In this document: in pieces, positions 46,081 to 58,416 of the stretch
Layout of the letters: each line of letters starts with the position of its first letter
Position numbering within the stretch: the first letter of the stretch is position 1
DNA from: Vicia villosa
Taxonomy: Eukaryota > Streptophyta > Magnoliopsida > Fabales > Fabaceae
NCBI RefSeq assembly: GCF_029867415.1
Contig: NC_081180.1
Location: 146,382,731-146,446,730 of the forward strand
DNA length: 64,000 nt
Direction of reading: 5' to 3'
Made by a program: the position numbers and the translations under genes
Notes under the pieces: generated by a model
What the model was told of the DNA's origin: nothing
Seen by the model: the letters and a program-made list of their open reading frames with translations, nothing else
Databases searched by the model: none

Positions 46081-48403
46081 CTATTGAGCGCCACGTGGAC
46101 CATGGTATGATCCGCATTGAGGTTGTCTAATAGGTCGCGTAGAAGGGTCACGAGTTGGTAGTGCTCCCCTATTCCTGCGACGCCCCCCTCTTTTTGGTTC
46201 CTCTTGTGTTTGAGTCAACGACCCCTCAATGCATTCCGGGTCTACAAAATCTGTGAGCCGTCCTTGACCTCTAGTATTCCCGCTATAGGAAAGGCGGGTG
46301 CCCGCATGGCCGTCAAAGCTTTGTCTAGGTGGGTTGAAATTTCTCCTAGTGGGTGCGGCCTGGAAGTTTGGATTTTGGAAGTTGGTGGTGGATTCGGTTT
46401 GGTTAAAATAGATTGGTTGTGGTGGTGTATTGAAGTTAGATGGTTGGCTGGGGTATTGTGATGTTGGTTGGTCGAATGTGTTGTAAGGCGGGTATTCTTC
46501 TTGTATGCCTATGTCGGGGGTTAGTGGTGGTGATGTGGAAGAACCCCCCACATTGAGGTCTTGGAAGTGTGATCTGGAAGAGCTACCGACATGGTATTGT
46601 TGGGATTGTTGTTGTTGTTGTTGGTAAAAAGGCGTTTGTTGGTGGATTGGTTGGTGGTGGTAATTTTGTTGTTGTTGTTGTGGTTGTTGTTGTGGTGGGT
46701 AATGTTGTTGTTGGTAATTTGGTGGTGGTTGATGATGTTGGAAATACGGTGGTGGTTGTTCTTGATGAAAATTTTGTTGTTGTTGTTGTTGTTGGTAAAT
46801 AGGTGGTTGTTGTTGTTGTCCTCCAAAATATGGTTGTTGTTCTCGCGGGTCAGCCAAATAGAAAGGGGCAGACACAAACATTTCAGGATTTGTGACCGAT
46901 CTGTACCAGTTGACATATTCAGGCGTTGGTTTCATTTCTTCCGGCGCCACAGGAAATTGTAAAACAGTGTTGGAACGTTTAGCCCATATTTTACGCTGAT
47001 CTCTAGCAAACGTCTGCCAATTTTCTACGTACCACTGTTCGCTAACCTTCGCCAGATGCCAACATCCCAAAGAGTCAGGCTCAGGGGGGTCAGGGATACC
47101 TTGATGCATGCCGAATTGGAGCTTCACACGGTCACTTGGGTGCATCTCCACAGTGGTGAACCGTATGATGGGTGTTTTTGCCGTCCAAACAGCCGCCTCT
47201 TTACGGTCGGGTACGTGGTCCAAACCCAAGTAAGGTCTCCAAAGAAACTGCAACAAAAAAAATATTAATTTCAAATTATATAAGATAGTTAATTTTACAA
47301 ATATATTTAGAAGATGGAAATGTTTAGTGGTGTTACATCTTGGGGTCTTAATCGATCCAATAGTTGGCGGTAAAAAATGATTTTGTTTACTGGCGTATTG
47401 GTGTAGTCCATCCCGGTTGCATTAAACCTAAACACATTCAAAAATAAAAATCAATATAGTTACAATTAATAATGGAAAAAAATGCACTAATTAAAATAAG
47501 ATCATTAAGTTACCTTGACGCATAAGGGAAGACGTAAATGTGCGGATTTGCTGGGGCTAATACCGGCATTCTCCACCATCCCCATGCCTGTAGCAAGAAT
47601 GCACATCCACTAAATGTACAACTATCCCTTTTTGCACATTTGCACAAATAGCTATAGAGGTATGCCAACACCGCCGAACCCCAACTATACGTCTTAATTG
47701 CATCAATGTCGTCAAGTAGACACAAGTACATAAAATTAACACTATTCCCCGTGCCTTCGGGAAATAGAAACCTACCAAATAACAACATAATATACATTCT
47801 AGTTTTTTGTAGTATACTTTCTTCGCTAGAGCCTTCATTCAACTCAAGGCCTTGATAAGCTAGTTGAAGGCCAGAAAGCTTTATACCTTGGCCCCTACCT
47901 CTTTGTCGCCCCTCACCCTCTATTAAATCAACACCCAACAATTCGACGCATAGAGCGTTTGGTTGTTGGACATTGCCAAACACAGCCTTTCCATTTGTGT
48001 TGAGACCCAATAACATGTACATGTCCTCTAAAGTGACGGTACATTCACCCATTGGAAGGTGAAAAGTATGGGTCTCAGGCCTCCAACGCTCACACAATGC
48101 TAATATAAATTTCATATCGATTGAGGTACTTATTAAGTTAATTACCTTCCCAAACCCCGCACACTCAAGATAAGGCACAATCCAAGGGTCCGGAGGACTT
48201 ATCGGTCCCGCACGGGTTCTAAATCTCGTGATATCCTATAAAAAAACGATGAACCATAAGTATTTGAATGTTTGAAATTAGTAAATATTATTAGAAAATT
48301 TAAGTGTTTAGAACATAAATAAATTGAATTTACTCAGACTTACGTAATCGGCGATGTTTGCAATGGTTCCTCGATGCTCTTCACCCATTGTTAGGAGAGA
48401 CAT
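46081..48403 (-). CDS. Plant mobile domain protein with Gln/Pro-rich tail, 4 exons
   Basis: Exons on the minus strand are 48403-48344, 48235-47514, 47427-47337 and 47247-46081. All have GT..AG limits and total 2,040 bp (679 residues). The N-terminal 20 residues are MSLLTMGEEHRGTIANIADY. The PMD follows to about residue 400, with HTFHLPMGECTVTLEDMYML, SWGSAVLAYLYSYLC and AFLLQAWGWWRMP. Residues about 420-620 are rich in Gln, Pro and Tyr (long Gln runs encoded by TTG/TTGTTG repeats on the plus strand). The C-terminus is basic (RRGGRRRNRGALPTR). PMD proteins such as MAIN act in nuclear silencing and meristem upkeep, and related copies travel in transposons. No stop or frameshift is seen. What this copy does, for host or element, is unknown. 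Confidence 0.88.
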
Positions 48404-48492
48404 TTTTGTTGATGATGAAAACTAGTTGTTCTGATGAAAGTTGCTCTGATGATAGTTCTTTGGTGATGAAGAAAATGAACAAGTTTGGGGAC

Positions 48493-48501
48493 CTATTTAT
48501 A
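48493..48501 (-). promoter_or_regulatory. TATA box of the PMD gene
   Basis: The minus strand reads GGCTATAAATAGGTC, 90 bp upstream of the start codon at 48403, a well-placed strong TATA box. Confidence 0.75.
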
Positions 48502-48605
48502 GCCAAAACAAAACACAATTAAATGTGTTTGGTGCAATAAAAGTCTACCACAATTAATTGTGAGAAGACAAGTGCATGCAACGGTTGAACACTTAACACG
48601 AAGCA

Positions 48606-49070
48606 AGTCGCCACCCCCGGTGACGACAACTCTTAAAAATCAATGTTGTCGCCACCCCCTTTGGCGACAACTATAAAAAATCAATGTTGTCGCCACCCCC
48701 TTGGGCGACAACTCTAAAAAATCAATGTTGTCGCCACCCCCTCTGGCGACTGTCTGCATGCATTAGTCTTGTCACATTTATTTGTTTCAGACTTTGTATA
48801 GCGTGTATTCTTGCATGCATGCTTGTGTAAGATGTGGGGAAGAGATTCCTTAATTGCATAGGTGTGTAAGAGATTCCCTAGCCTACATGCATTAGTCTTG
48901 TCACATTTAAATGTTTCAGACTTTGTATAGCGTGTATTCTTGCATGCATGCTTGTGTAAGATGTGGGGAAGAGATTCCATTGTGGCATGCATGTATTCTT
49001 GTCATGTTTATTTGCTCTTTAGACTTTGTATTGTGTGTATTCTTGCATGCATCCTTAACGTTTCTTAGCT
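48606..49070. repeat. Repeat block 1: palindrome array plus GCATGC array
   Basis: 48606-48751 holds four 41-42-bp units, each with GTTGTCGCCACCCCC..GGCGACAAC and an AAAATCAAT spacer. 48752-49070 then holds three to four imperfect units rich in TTCTTGCATGCATGCTTGTG and GAGATTCC. The same order and orientation recur at 49932-50500. It separates the PMD promoter from the 3' end of the 127-codon ORF. Confidence 0.9.
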
Positions 49071-49173
49071 CTGAGTTTGAGCAAATTGCAATCTCCTTTT
49101 GAATTTGAATCAGGCACTGAGTTATCTTAACTTTTTTTTTGTTTTTTTTAATTGTTTTTATTTTAACATATTT

Positions 49174-49217
<44 letters not shown>

Positions 49218-49313
49218 TGGCGCAGATGTCATGGAAAACATTAATTCATTCATTAATTAAAAGGTACATTAAAAGATCATGGAAAACATTAATTAATTCC
49301 AAAAAAAAAACAT
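49071..49313. repeat. AT microsatellite and spacer
   Basis: Contains an AT dinucleotide run at 49178-49212 and two near-identical ATGGAAAACATTAATT segments (49232 and 49281). No gene seen. Confidence 0.7.
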
Positions 49314-49697
49314 CTAAGAAATTAATACGGTTAAAACAATGTCATTGGGTCCATGCATCATTTGAATGGCATCAATGTCGTATTCCACGTTATCCCAGAA
49401 ACTTATCGTTGCTCCAGTCACAGCATCGGCCCTTGTTTTAAGTCTCTTGATGCTTCTTACCTGTTCGCCGGATTCGTACTCCCCCTCTAAAAAAGACATG
49501 AGAGTCCTCTTGAGTTGCTCGACTGAAGAGATATTCCAAAACAGAACCGGAATGGGAGGTTTGACGGGTGAGAATATGACATGTCCGTTCCTTCTGCGAT
49601 ACTCCGGTTCAGGTTCGGCACGCAATGTTGATCTCCGGGGCGGCTGCTCTGTTGTCCGGTGACATCCGTCTGGCCTAATGGTTGTCCGGCGAGGCAT
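49314..49697 (-). CDS. Unknown 127-residue protein inside the Mutator-like element
   Basis: ATG at 49697 to a stop at 49314 gives an uninterrupted frame. The protein starts MPRRTTIRPDGCHRTTEQPP (basic, Arg/Pro-rich). It continues with SPVKPPIPVLFWNISSVEQL and a charged middle (EGEYESGEQVRSIKRLKTRA), and ends in a mixed segment with FWDNVEYDIDAIQM. No signal peptide, membrane segment or known domain is seen. A TATA box 74-80 bp upstream and a placement between two regulatory-looking blocks argue that it is a real gene of the element. It could be an accessory protein of the element, a captured host fragment, or chance; I do not recognise it. Confidence 0.55.
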   Translation of the reverse strand: MPRRTTIRPDGCHRTTEQPPRRSTLRAEPEPEYRRRNGHVIFSPVKPPIPVLFWNISSVEQLKRTLMSFLEGEYESGEQVRSIKRLKTRADAVTGATISFWDNVEYDIDAIQMMHGPNDIVLTVLIS

Positions 49698-49770
49698 GGT
49701 TGTGTTTGTGTGATTGTTTGGTATTTGGAGTTTGTGTATCTGTGTGTAAACTCAACCATAGGAGCCCCTA

Positions 49771-49777
49771 ATTTATA
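49771..49777 (-). promoter_or_regulatory. TATA box of the 127-residue ORF
   Basis: The minus strand reads CTATTATAAATTAGG, with TATAAAT at 49777-49771, 74 bp or more before the start codon at 49697. Confidence 0.55.
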
Positions 49778-49820
49778 ATAGTAGTGGGTAGAAAAAAAGT
49801 ATTGTTGCATACTGTTTACA

Positions 49821-49907
49821 AGACTGAAAGCATGCGTATTTGACTGTCCAAATTACAGACTGAAAGCATGCGTATTTGACTGTCCAAAATACAGACTGAA
49901 AGTATGG
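49821..49907. repeat. 36-bp tandem repeat
   Basis: About two and a half copies of AGACTGAAAGCATGCGTATT followed by TGACTGTCCAAA, just upstream of the 127-residue ORF promoter and next to repeat block 2. Confidence 0.85.
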
Positions 49908-49931
49908 GTCCATGCATCATTTCAATGCAAT

Positions 49932-50500
49932 CAATGTTGTCGCCACCCCCGTTGGCGACAACACTTAAAAATCAATGTTGTCGCCACCCCCGTTGGCGAG
50001 AACTCTTAAAAATCAAAGTTGTCGCCACCCCCTTTGGCGACATCTCTTAAAAATCAATGTTGTCGCCACCCCCGTTGGCGACTGCCATAATTGCATAAGG
50101 GAAGTGTAAGAGATTCCCTAGCCTGCATGCATTAGTCTTGTCACATTTAAATGTTTCAGACTTTGTATTGCATGTATTCTTGCATGCATGCTTGTGTAAG
50201 ATGTGGGGACGAGATTCCATTAAGGCATGCATTAGTCTTGTCATGTTTGAATCTTGTGCAGAATTATTGCATGTATTCTTGCATGCATGCTTGTGTAAGA
50301 TGTGGGGACGAGATTCCATTGTGGCATGCATTAGTCTTGTCATGTTTGAATCTTGTACAGAATTATTGCATGTATTCTTGCATGCATGCTTGTGTAAGAT
50401 GTGTGGACGAGATTCCATTGTGGCATGCATTAGTCTTGTCATGTTTGAATCTTGTGCAGAATTATTGCATGTATTCTTGCATGCATTAGTCTTGTATAAG
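49932..50500. repeat. Repeat block 2: palindrome array plus GCATGC array
   Basis: 49932-50083 has four ~41-bp GTTGTCGCC...GGCGAC units. 50084-50500 has four ~98-bp units built on TATTCTTGCATGCATGCTTG and GACGAGATTCCATT. It repeats block 1 in direct orientation. It lies between the divergent starts of the 127-residue ORF (49697) and the transposase (50629), so it is placed like a shared bidirectional control region. A TGTATAAGAG TATA-like box lies at its right edge (50493). Confidence 0.9.
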
Positions 50501-51866
50501 AGGTGGTGCATCTACTATATGAACTACTTCACAGATTTACAACACAATTCTCCCAGACATTTCTTCTTTCACACCTAAACTTCACAAACATTCATCCCAC
50601 ATATTTCTCACAAACACATATCAAAATTATGGCATCCACCTCGCAATACAAAGTTCGTGTTCATATGAACGGTGAGACTTACCACTGTGACACAAACGGT
50701 TTTCTTTTTAGAAACACCAACTCAACACGTTTTGCTCTAAATAGACAGGCGGACTTCTCTTATCTAAAAAGGAAAATCGAATCCAAAATAAGAGAACCAG
50801 TCTCTCAAATATTTTACCAACAACCCCTAGTTGAACCTAACAACTCGGTCAAGTTTTATCAATCACAGATAACAACTGACATAGAGGTTCAAAACATGTT
50901 CCTTACCCATGAGTATTTTGGTTATGATTATCTGGAATTGTACATAGTGGTCGAACAAATTGTTCCTTCACAAAATACTCAGTCATAGGTTATTGATCCT
51001 GTTGTTGATGACGAACAACAGCCCGAACATGTCATGGACGAAGAAACTGAAATAGAAGATGTTGTTGACGAGTTGGTGAATCGTGACTCCGAAGATGACG
51101 AACAAGTTCCAGTACCGGATCCAGTACCAGATACACATGCATACTCACCTCCAGCACATTTCACAACACTTAATTTGGGAGAGGACGAGCCATCGTCCGA
51201 TATGTTCTACAATCCATATATGCGGTCAGACGAGGAGCTAAAAGAGGGTGACACGTTTCGCTCGAAGGATGATTGTATGTTGGCTATAAAAAATTGGCAC
51301 TTAGCAAATTGTGTTGATTTTAAAGCTGATCGCTCAAATCCAGAGAGAGTGACTATTGTGTGCAAAAACCCGGAGTGTGGATACATGCTGAAGGCATCAT
51401 TCAGAAAAAAATTTAATGCCTGGGTGATACGTTCGATATCTCAAGGCCACACCTGCGTCACCACTAATATGGCTCAAGATCATCGAAAACTCAGTCATGA
51501 CATGATATGTCATACCATCATTCCTCTTGTCGAAACTGACCCATCACTGAAGGTGAAGACAATTATTTCTCATTGCGTTTCTGTGTTCAAATACATACCT
51601 TCGTACAGAAAGGGTTGGTTAGCGAAGCAGAAAGCAATTGAAAAAGTCTACGGCAACTGGGAGGAATCATACCAACAACTTCCTCGCTACCTGGCTGCAC
51701 TGCAATTGTATTCACCTGGGACTGTTACTATATTGGAGACACTCCCGGCACAGTCCCAGGACGGAACCCCTCTCGAAGGTAGTGGAATCTTCCATAGACT
51801 GTTCTGGGCATTTCGACCATGCATCATCGGTTTTGGTTTTTGCAAGCCGATTATTCAAATTGATGG

Positions 51867-53080
51867 TGTTAGAACAAGATTTGTTTTGATCAATATTCTT
51901 AGTTTTGATGATAACAAGGATATGAATTTTGTGTGAGATAATGTGGTACTCTAATACATTGCAATTTTCCTTTCAGGAAATATATAAAGAGTATGCACAA
52001 ATCAGCGCTCAGAAGCTTTGTCTCAAAAGGTTCAGCATGCAACATCAGAACATGGTCTGGCAAGACATCAGAAGATGGTCAAGGCAGAATCAGAACACGG
52101 GTCTATGGAAGCATCAGAAGAACTTGAGATCAGAAGCAGAAGCACTGAAGTTCTCATGGTATCACGCTCAGAAGCACTTCAAGGTCAGAAGACAAGAAGA
52201 TGCTATGCACCAAGCTGTTTGACTCTGATGATATTCAAACGTTGTATACACAAACATCAGATCAGAAGAAAGTACAGGTGGCAGGCTACGCTGACTGACA
52301 AAAGGAACGTTGGAAGCTATTAAAGGCAACGTCAGTAGACACAGCGTGAACAAGGCTCGAGGTAGTTGACAAAAGCGTGAAACATTAAATGCAATGCTGT
52401 ACGGAATACGCAAAGCATTAAATGCTCCCAACGGTCATCTTCTCAAGTGCCTATAAATATGAAGTTCTGATGAGAAGCAAGGTTACCAATTTTGAACGAA
52501 CTTATTCTGAAAAACTTGCTGAAACGCTGTTCAACTCAAAGCTCAGAAACTTCATCTTCATCAAAGCTCACTACATTGCTGTTGTAATATATTAGTGAGA
52601 TTAAGCTTAAACGTTAAGAGAAATATCACTGTTGTGATTATAGCTTTTCAGAAGCATTTGTAATACTCTTAAAATTGATTACATTAATTTGTAAGTAACT
52701 AGAGTGATCAAGTGTTGATCAGGATACTCTAGGAAGTCTTAGCTTGTGTCTAAGCAGTTGTAATTAGAGTGATCACGTGGTGGTCAGGATACTCTAAGAA
52801 AGTCTTAGCTTGTGTCTAAGCATTTGTTCCTAGAGTGATCAGGTTGTGATCAGGATACTCTAGAAGGCTTAGTCGTGGGCTAAGTGGAAAACCATTGTAA
52901 TCTGTTGCGATTAGTGGATTAAATCCTCAGGTGAGGTAAATCACTTCGTGGGGGTGGACTGGAGTAGTTTAGTTAACAACGAACCAGGATAAAAATAACT
53001 GTGCAAATTGTTTTTATCGTTCAAGTTTTTAGACTACACTTATTCAAACCCCCCCTTTCTAAGTGTTTTTCTATCCTTCA
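51867..53080 (+). repeat. 5' LTR of the SIRE element
   Basis: TGTTAGAACAAG to CTATCCTTCA, with a TATA box TATAAATAT at 52452-52460 and three ~62-bp tandem repeats at about 52697-52880 (GTGATC..GGATACTCTA). The PBS follows two bases after the end. Confidence 0.94.
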
Positions 53081-53082
53081 AT

Positions 53083-53094
53083 TGGCATCAGAGC
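53083..53094 (+). other. Primer-binding site of the SIRE element
   Basis: TGGCATCAGAGC differs by one base from the canonical TGGTATCAGAGC initiator tRNA-Met site. Confidence 0.85.
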
Positions 53095-53166
53095 GCCGGT
53101 TCTAAGGTGCAAGCACTTAACCGTGTTTAGAAAAGATTCAGGAAGAGAAAAACGCTTCAGTAAAAG

Positions 53167-56100
53167 ATGGCTGGTGAAATTCCAAAAAATACATCTGCAT
53201 CTACATCTGGCTCTGCTGTGCAATACAACGGTAACAATGGTTATACTAGACCACCAGTATTTGATGGTGAAAACTTTGAATACTGGAAAGATAAACTGGA
53301 AAGTTACTTTCTTGGTCTAGATGGTGAATTATGGGATCTTCTGATGGATGGTTACAAACATCCAGTGAAAGCCAGTGGCGTAAGGCTTACAAGGCAAGAA
53401 ATGGATGATGATTAGAAGAAGCTTTTCAAGAATCATCATAAATGTAGGACTGTTTTGCTGAATGCTATCTCTCATGCTGAGTATGAGAAGATATCTAACA
53501 GGGAAACTGCCCATGATATATATGAGTCATTGAAAATGACCCATGAGGGAAATGCTCAAGTCAAGGAGACTAAAGCTCTTGCTCTAATCCAGAAATATGA
53601 AGCCTTCAAGATGGAGGATGATGAAGATATTGAGAAGATGTTCTCAAGATTTCAAACTCTAACTGCTGGATTGAGAGTTCTGGATAAAGGCTACACCAAG
53701 GCTGATCATGTAAAGAAGATCATCAGAAGCTTACCCAGAAGATGGGATCCAATGGTGACTGCATTCAAGATTGCCAAGAATCTGAATGAAGTTTCGTTGG
53801 AAGAGCTTATCAGTGCCTTGAGAAGCCATGAAATAGAGCTGGATGCAAACGAGCCTCAGAAGAAAGGTAAGTCTATTGCATTAAAATCTAATGTTAAAAA
53901 ATGCACTAACGCTTTTCAGGCTAGAGAAGAAGATCCTGAAGAATCAGAATCTGAAGAAGAAGATGAACTGTCCATGATCTCCAGAAGGGTAAACCAACTT
54001 TGGAAGAGCAAGCAAAGGAAGTTCAGAGGCTTGAGAAGTTCAAAGAGATTTGAACGAGGAGAATCTTCTGGTGACAGAAGATCTGACAAGAAGAAGGTTG
54101 TCTGCTATGAGTGCAATGAGCCTGGACATTACAAGAACGAGTGTCCAAAACTTCAGAAGGAGAATCCCAAGAAAAAGTTTCATAAGAAGAAAGGTCTTAT
54201 GGCAACATGGGATGATTCTGAATCAGAATCAGAATCAGACTCTGAAGGAGAGCAAGCCAACTTCGCGCTGATGGCTACAGAAGATGATGGATCAGAATCT
54301 ACATCAGAATCAGATTCTGAAGAGGTATTTTCTGAACTATCTAGAGAAGAGTTAGTTTCCAGTTTAACAGAACTTCTGGAACTCAAGGCTCATCTTAGTA
54401 TCAAATACAAAAAGTTGAAAAAGCAGTTTGAATTTGAAACTAAGAAGCTGGAATTGGAAAATTCTGAACTGAAGGAAAAAGTTTTAAATCTATCCAAAGA
54501 TAGTGGATCTCCTTCTGAAACAGAAAAATCCATTCCTAGCATGAATCATATTCTGAAAGAATATGACTCGAGCTTCAGAAAGTTCTTATCTAGAAGTATT
54601 GGCAGAAGTCATCTTGCTTCTATGATATATGGTGTTTCTGGAAACAGAAGGTTTGGTTTTGGCTATGAGGGTGATACCTCACATAAATTTGAACCTGTTG
54701 ATGATCTGAAGATCACATACAAGCCATTGTATGATCAGTTCAAATATGGCCATGTTCATGATATTAGGCTCACTTCACATACACAGAAGTTTAACACTGT
54801 TCACACCAAGAAGCATGTGACACATCCTAAAAAATATCATGCTGACAAACCTAAAGAATATCATGCTGTTCCTCCTGTTAAATATTTTGCTAAACCCAAG
54901 TTCAATCAGAACTTGAGGAGAACTAACAAGAAAGGACCCAAGAAATTGTGGGTACCTAAGGAGAAGATAATTTCTGTTGCAGATATCCTTGGCGGCAAAG
55001 AGGACAAAAAGCAAAATGTCATGGTACCTGGACTCTGGGTGCTCGCGACACATGACGGGAAAAAGGTCTACATTCCAAGACCTGGTGCTTAAGCTAGGTG
55101 GAGAAGTCAAGTTTGGAGGAGATCAGAAGGGCAAAATCATTGGCTCTGGAACCATAAGTTTTGGCAAGAGAAAGAACAACATTTATAAGATTGATCTTTC
55201 TGATCTTGAGAAGCAGAAGGTGACTTGTCTTATGTCTGTTTCTGAGGAGCAATGGGTCTGGCACAGAAGATTAGGACATGCTAGTTTGAGAAAGATTTCT
55301 CAGATTAACAAACTAAATCTGGTCAGAGGACTCCCAAATCTGAAATACAAATCAGATGCTCTTTGTGAAGCATGTCAGAAGGGCAAGTTCTCCAAACCTG
55401 CATTCAAGTCTAAGAATGTTGTGTCTACCTCAAGGCCGTTAGAACTCTTGCACATTGATCTGTTTGGCCCACTCAAAACAGCATCTGTCAGAGGGAAGAA
55501 ATATGGATTAGTCATCGTAGATGATTATAGCCGCTGGACATGGGTAAAGTTCTTAAAACACAAGGATGAGTCTCATTCAGTGTTCTTTGAATTCTGCACT
55601 CAGATCCAATCTGAGAAGGAATGCAAGATCATAAAGGTCAGAAGTGATCATGGTGGCGAATTTGAGAACAGATTCTTTGAGGAGTTCTTCAAAGAAAATG
55701 GTATTGCCCATGATTTCTCTTGTCCTAGAACTCCACAGCAAAATGGAGTTGTAGAGCGAAAGAATAGGACTCTACAAGAAATGGCCAGAACCATGATCAA
55801 TGAAACCAATATGGCTAAGCATTTCTGGGCAGAAGCAATAAACACTGCGTGTTATATTCAGAATAAAATCTCTATCAGACCTATTCTAAATAAGACTCCT
55901 TATGAATTGTGGAAGAACAGAAAGCCCAACATTTCATATTTCCATCCTTTTGGATGTGTATGTTTTATTCTGAATACTAAAGATCATCTTGGTAAGTTTG
56001 ATTCTAAAGCACAAAAGTGTTTCCTTCTTGGATATTCTGAACGCTCTAAAGGCTACAGAGTATACAATACTGAAACATTGATTGTAGAAGAATCAATCAA

Positions 56101-57955
56101 TATCAGGTTTGATGATAAGCTTGGTCTTGAAAAACCAAAGCAGTTTGAGAATTTTGCAGATTTTGATATTGATATATCAGAAGCAGTAGAACCAAGAAGC
56201 AAAGCTGCAGAAGCTGGCAGTCTCAGAAGCAATGGATCAGAAGATCAAGTTGCTGCATCTTTAGAGAATCTCAGGATTTCTGAAGAGCCAACAGTCAGAA
56301 GATCACCTAGACTTGCTTCATCTCATTCAGAAGATGTGATCCTTGGGAAGAAAGATGATCCCATCAGAACAAGGGCATTCCTTAAGAACAATGCAGAATG
56401 TCAATTTGGTCTTGTTTCTTTGATCGAGCCAACTTCTGTTGATCAAGCTCTAGAAGATCCAGACTAGATAATTGCCATGCAAGAAGAACTCAATCAGTTT
56501 ACAAGGAATGATGTATGGGACTTGGTTTCTAGACCAAAAGGATTTAACATCATCGGCACTAAGTGGGTATTCAGAAACAAGCTAAGCGAGAAGGGAGAAG
56601 TGGTAAGAAACAAAGCCAGACTGGTTGCTCAAGGTTATAGTCAGCAGGAAGGGATTGACTACACAGAAACCTTTGCACCAGTGGCCAGGTTAGAATCTAT
56701 TCGTCTATTAATTTCTTTTGCCACTCAACATAACATCACTCTTTATCTGATGGATGTCAAGAGTGCCTTCTTAAATGGTTATATAGATGAAGAAGTTTAT
56801 GTCCATCAACCTCCTGGTTTTGAAGACTCCAAGTCTCCAAATCATGTTTTTAAATTAAAGAAATCATTATACGGATTGAAGCAAGCTCCTAGAGCTTGGT
56901 ATGAACGTTTAAGTTCTTTCCTTCTGGAAAATGGTTTCACTAGAGGAAAAGTGGACACTACTCTCTTTTATAAAACCTTTGAAAAGGATATTTTAATATG
57001 TCAAATATATGTTGATGATATCATCTTTGGAACATCTAATGCTACACTTGGAAAGGAGTTTGCTGAGTCTATGCAGGCTGAATTTGAAATGAGCATGATG
57101 GGAGAACTCAAGTATTTCCTTGGGATTCAAATCAACCAAACTTCTGACGGAACCTATGTTCATCAAACGAAGTATGTGAAAGAACTTCTGAAGAAGTTTA
57201 ATCTTTCTGAAAGCAAAGAAGCCAAAACTCCTATGCATCCAACATGTGTCCTATGTAAGGATGAGGTAAGTAAGAAGGTAGATCAGAAGTTGTACAGAGG
57301 TATGATTGGATCTCTTCTATACCTAACTGCTTCTAGACCTGACATTCTCTTCAGTGTTTGTTTGTGTGCTAGATTCCAATCAGATCTGAGAGAATCTCAT
57401 TTAACTGCGGTTAAGAGAATTCTGAGGTATCTGAAAGGTACTACTAATGTTGGTTTAGTTTACAGAAGATCCAAAGATTACAACTTAGTAGGATTCTGTG
57501 ATGCTGACTATGCTGGAGATAGAATTGAAAGGAAGAGCACTTCTGGAAGTTGTCAATTTCTTGGAAGTCATCTGATCTCATGGTACAGCAAGAAGCAAGC
57601 TACAATTGCCCTCTCAACAACAAAAGCAGAATATGTTGCTGCTGCTGGTTGTAGCACACAAATGCTCTGGATGAGAAGTCAGCTAGAAGATTATCAGATA
57701 TATGAGAGTAACATTCCTATTTTCTGTGATAATACTTCTGCTATATGTTTATCTAAGAATCCTATCTTACATTCAAAAGCTAAACATATTGAGATTAAAC
57801 ATCATTTCATAAGGGACTATGTTCAGAAGGGTGTTATATCTTTAAACTTTGTGGATACAGACCATCAATGGGCTGATATCTTTACAAAACCCCTTGCTGA
57901 AGATAGGTTTAAGTTCATTCTGAAGAATATCGGTATGGATTTATGCCCAGAATGA
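53167..57955 (+). pseudogene. SIRE gag-pol polyprotein with two stops and a frameshift
   Basis: Gag starts at ATG 53167, with PPVFDGENFEYWKDKLESYF. A TAG at 53413-53415 interrupts it. The frame continues through a zinc knuckle CYECNEPGHYKNEC (near 54100) and an acidic Ser/Glu-rich stretch. A shift near 55010 leads into the pol frame: protease WYLDSGCSRHMTG, then HRRLGHASLRKI, then the integrase core (HIDLFGPL, RSDHGGEF, NGVVERKNRT). A TAG at 56465-56467 precedes the RT (MDVKSAFLNG, YVDDIIFG). RNase H has FCDADYAGD and AEYVAAAGC, and the polyprotein ends NIGMDLCPE at 57955. Catalytic residues are kept in every domain; only the stops and the shift are lesions. Confidence 0.93.
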
Positions 57956-58416
57956 TAAGATGAGAAGATCTTATGTATGAGTATCTTCTGAAATGTGATT
58001 AGATTGTTTTATAAGAAGTTCTGATTGTAATCAATTAGAAGTAGTGATTCTGTTATTACTAACGTTTCATTGTCTAAGTTGATTCAGAATCTCTTTAAAA
58101 GTAAAACAGCTGTAACTGGCTACCCAGATGGTAAACACGTGTTCACTATTTCTGGACAAGCGTGCGTGCAGTTGAGGGGACGCCTACTTAGGTAACTGTG
58201 CTAATCACTTCTTTTGTCATTATTATCTCTCCTCACGTCATGTAACATTAAATGCTATCCATCATTTCCTTTTATTTCTTTTTCTTTTAATACTCTTCAA
58301 ACGTTTCTTTTCCCTCTTATATTTCTCTCTCTTGCATTCAGTTTCTTTTTCGCTCTCTCTCTCTCTTTGCATTCATATCATAAACCCTAGCAGTTTTCAC
58401 TATCTGCAACTTCATC
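57956..58416 (+). other. SIRE spacer between pol and third ORF
   Basis: Non-coding, with a pyrimidine-rich CTCTCTCTCTCTCTTTG run (58352-58368) just upstream of the third ORF. Confidence 0.7.

Noticed and set aside
46569..46962. Leu/Val-rich plus-strand ORFs
   Set aside because: Antisense reading of the glutamine-coding repeats of the PMD exon.
50084..50500. CRISPR-like array
   Set aside because: Units are contiguous imperfect tandem repeats of ~98 bp without unique spacers, in a plant transposon.
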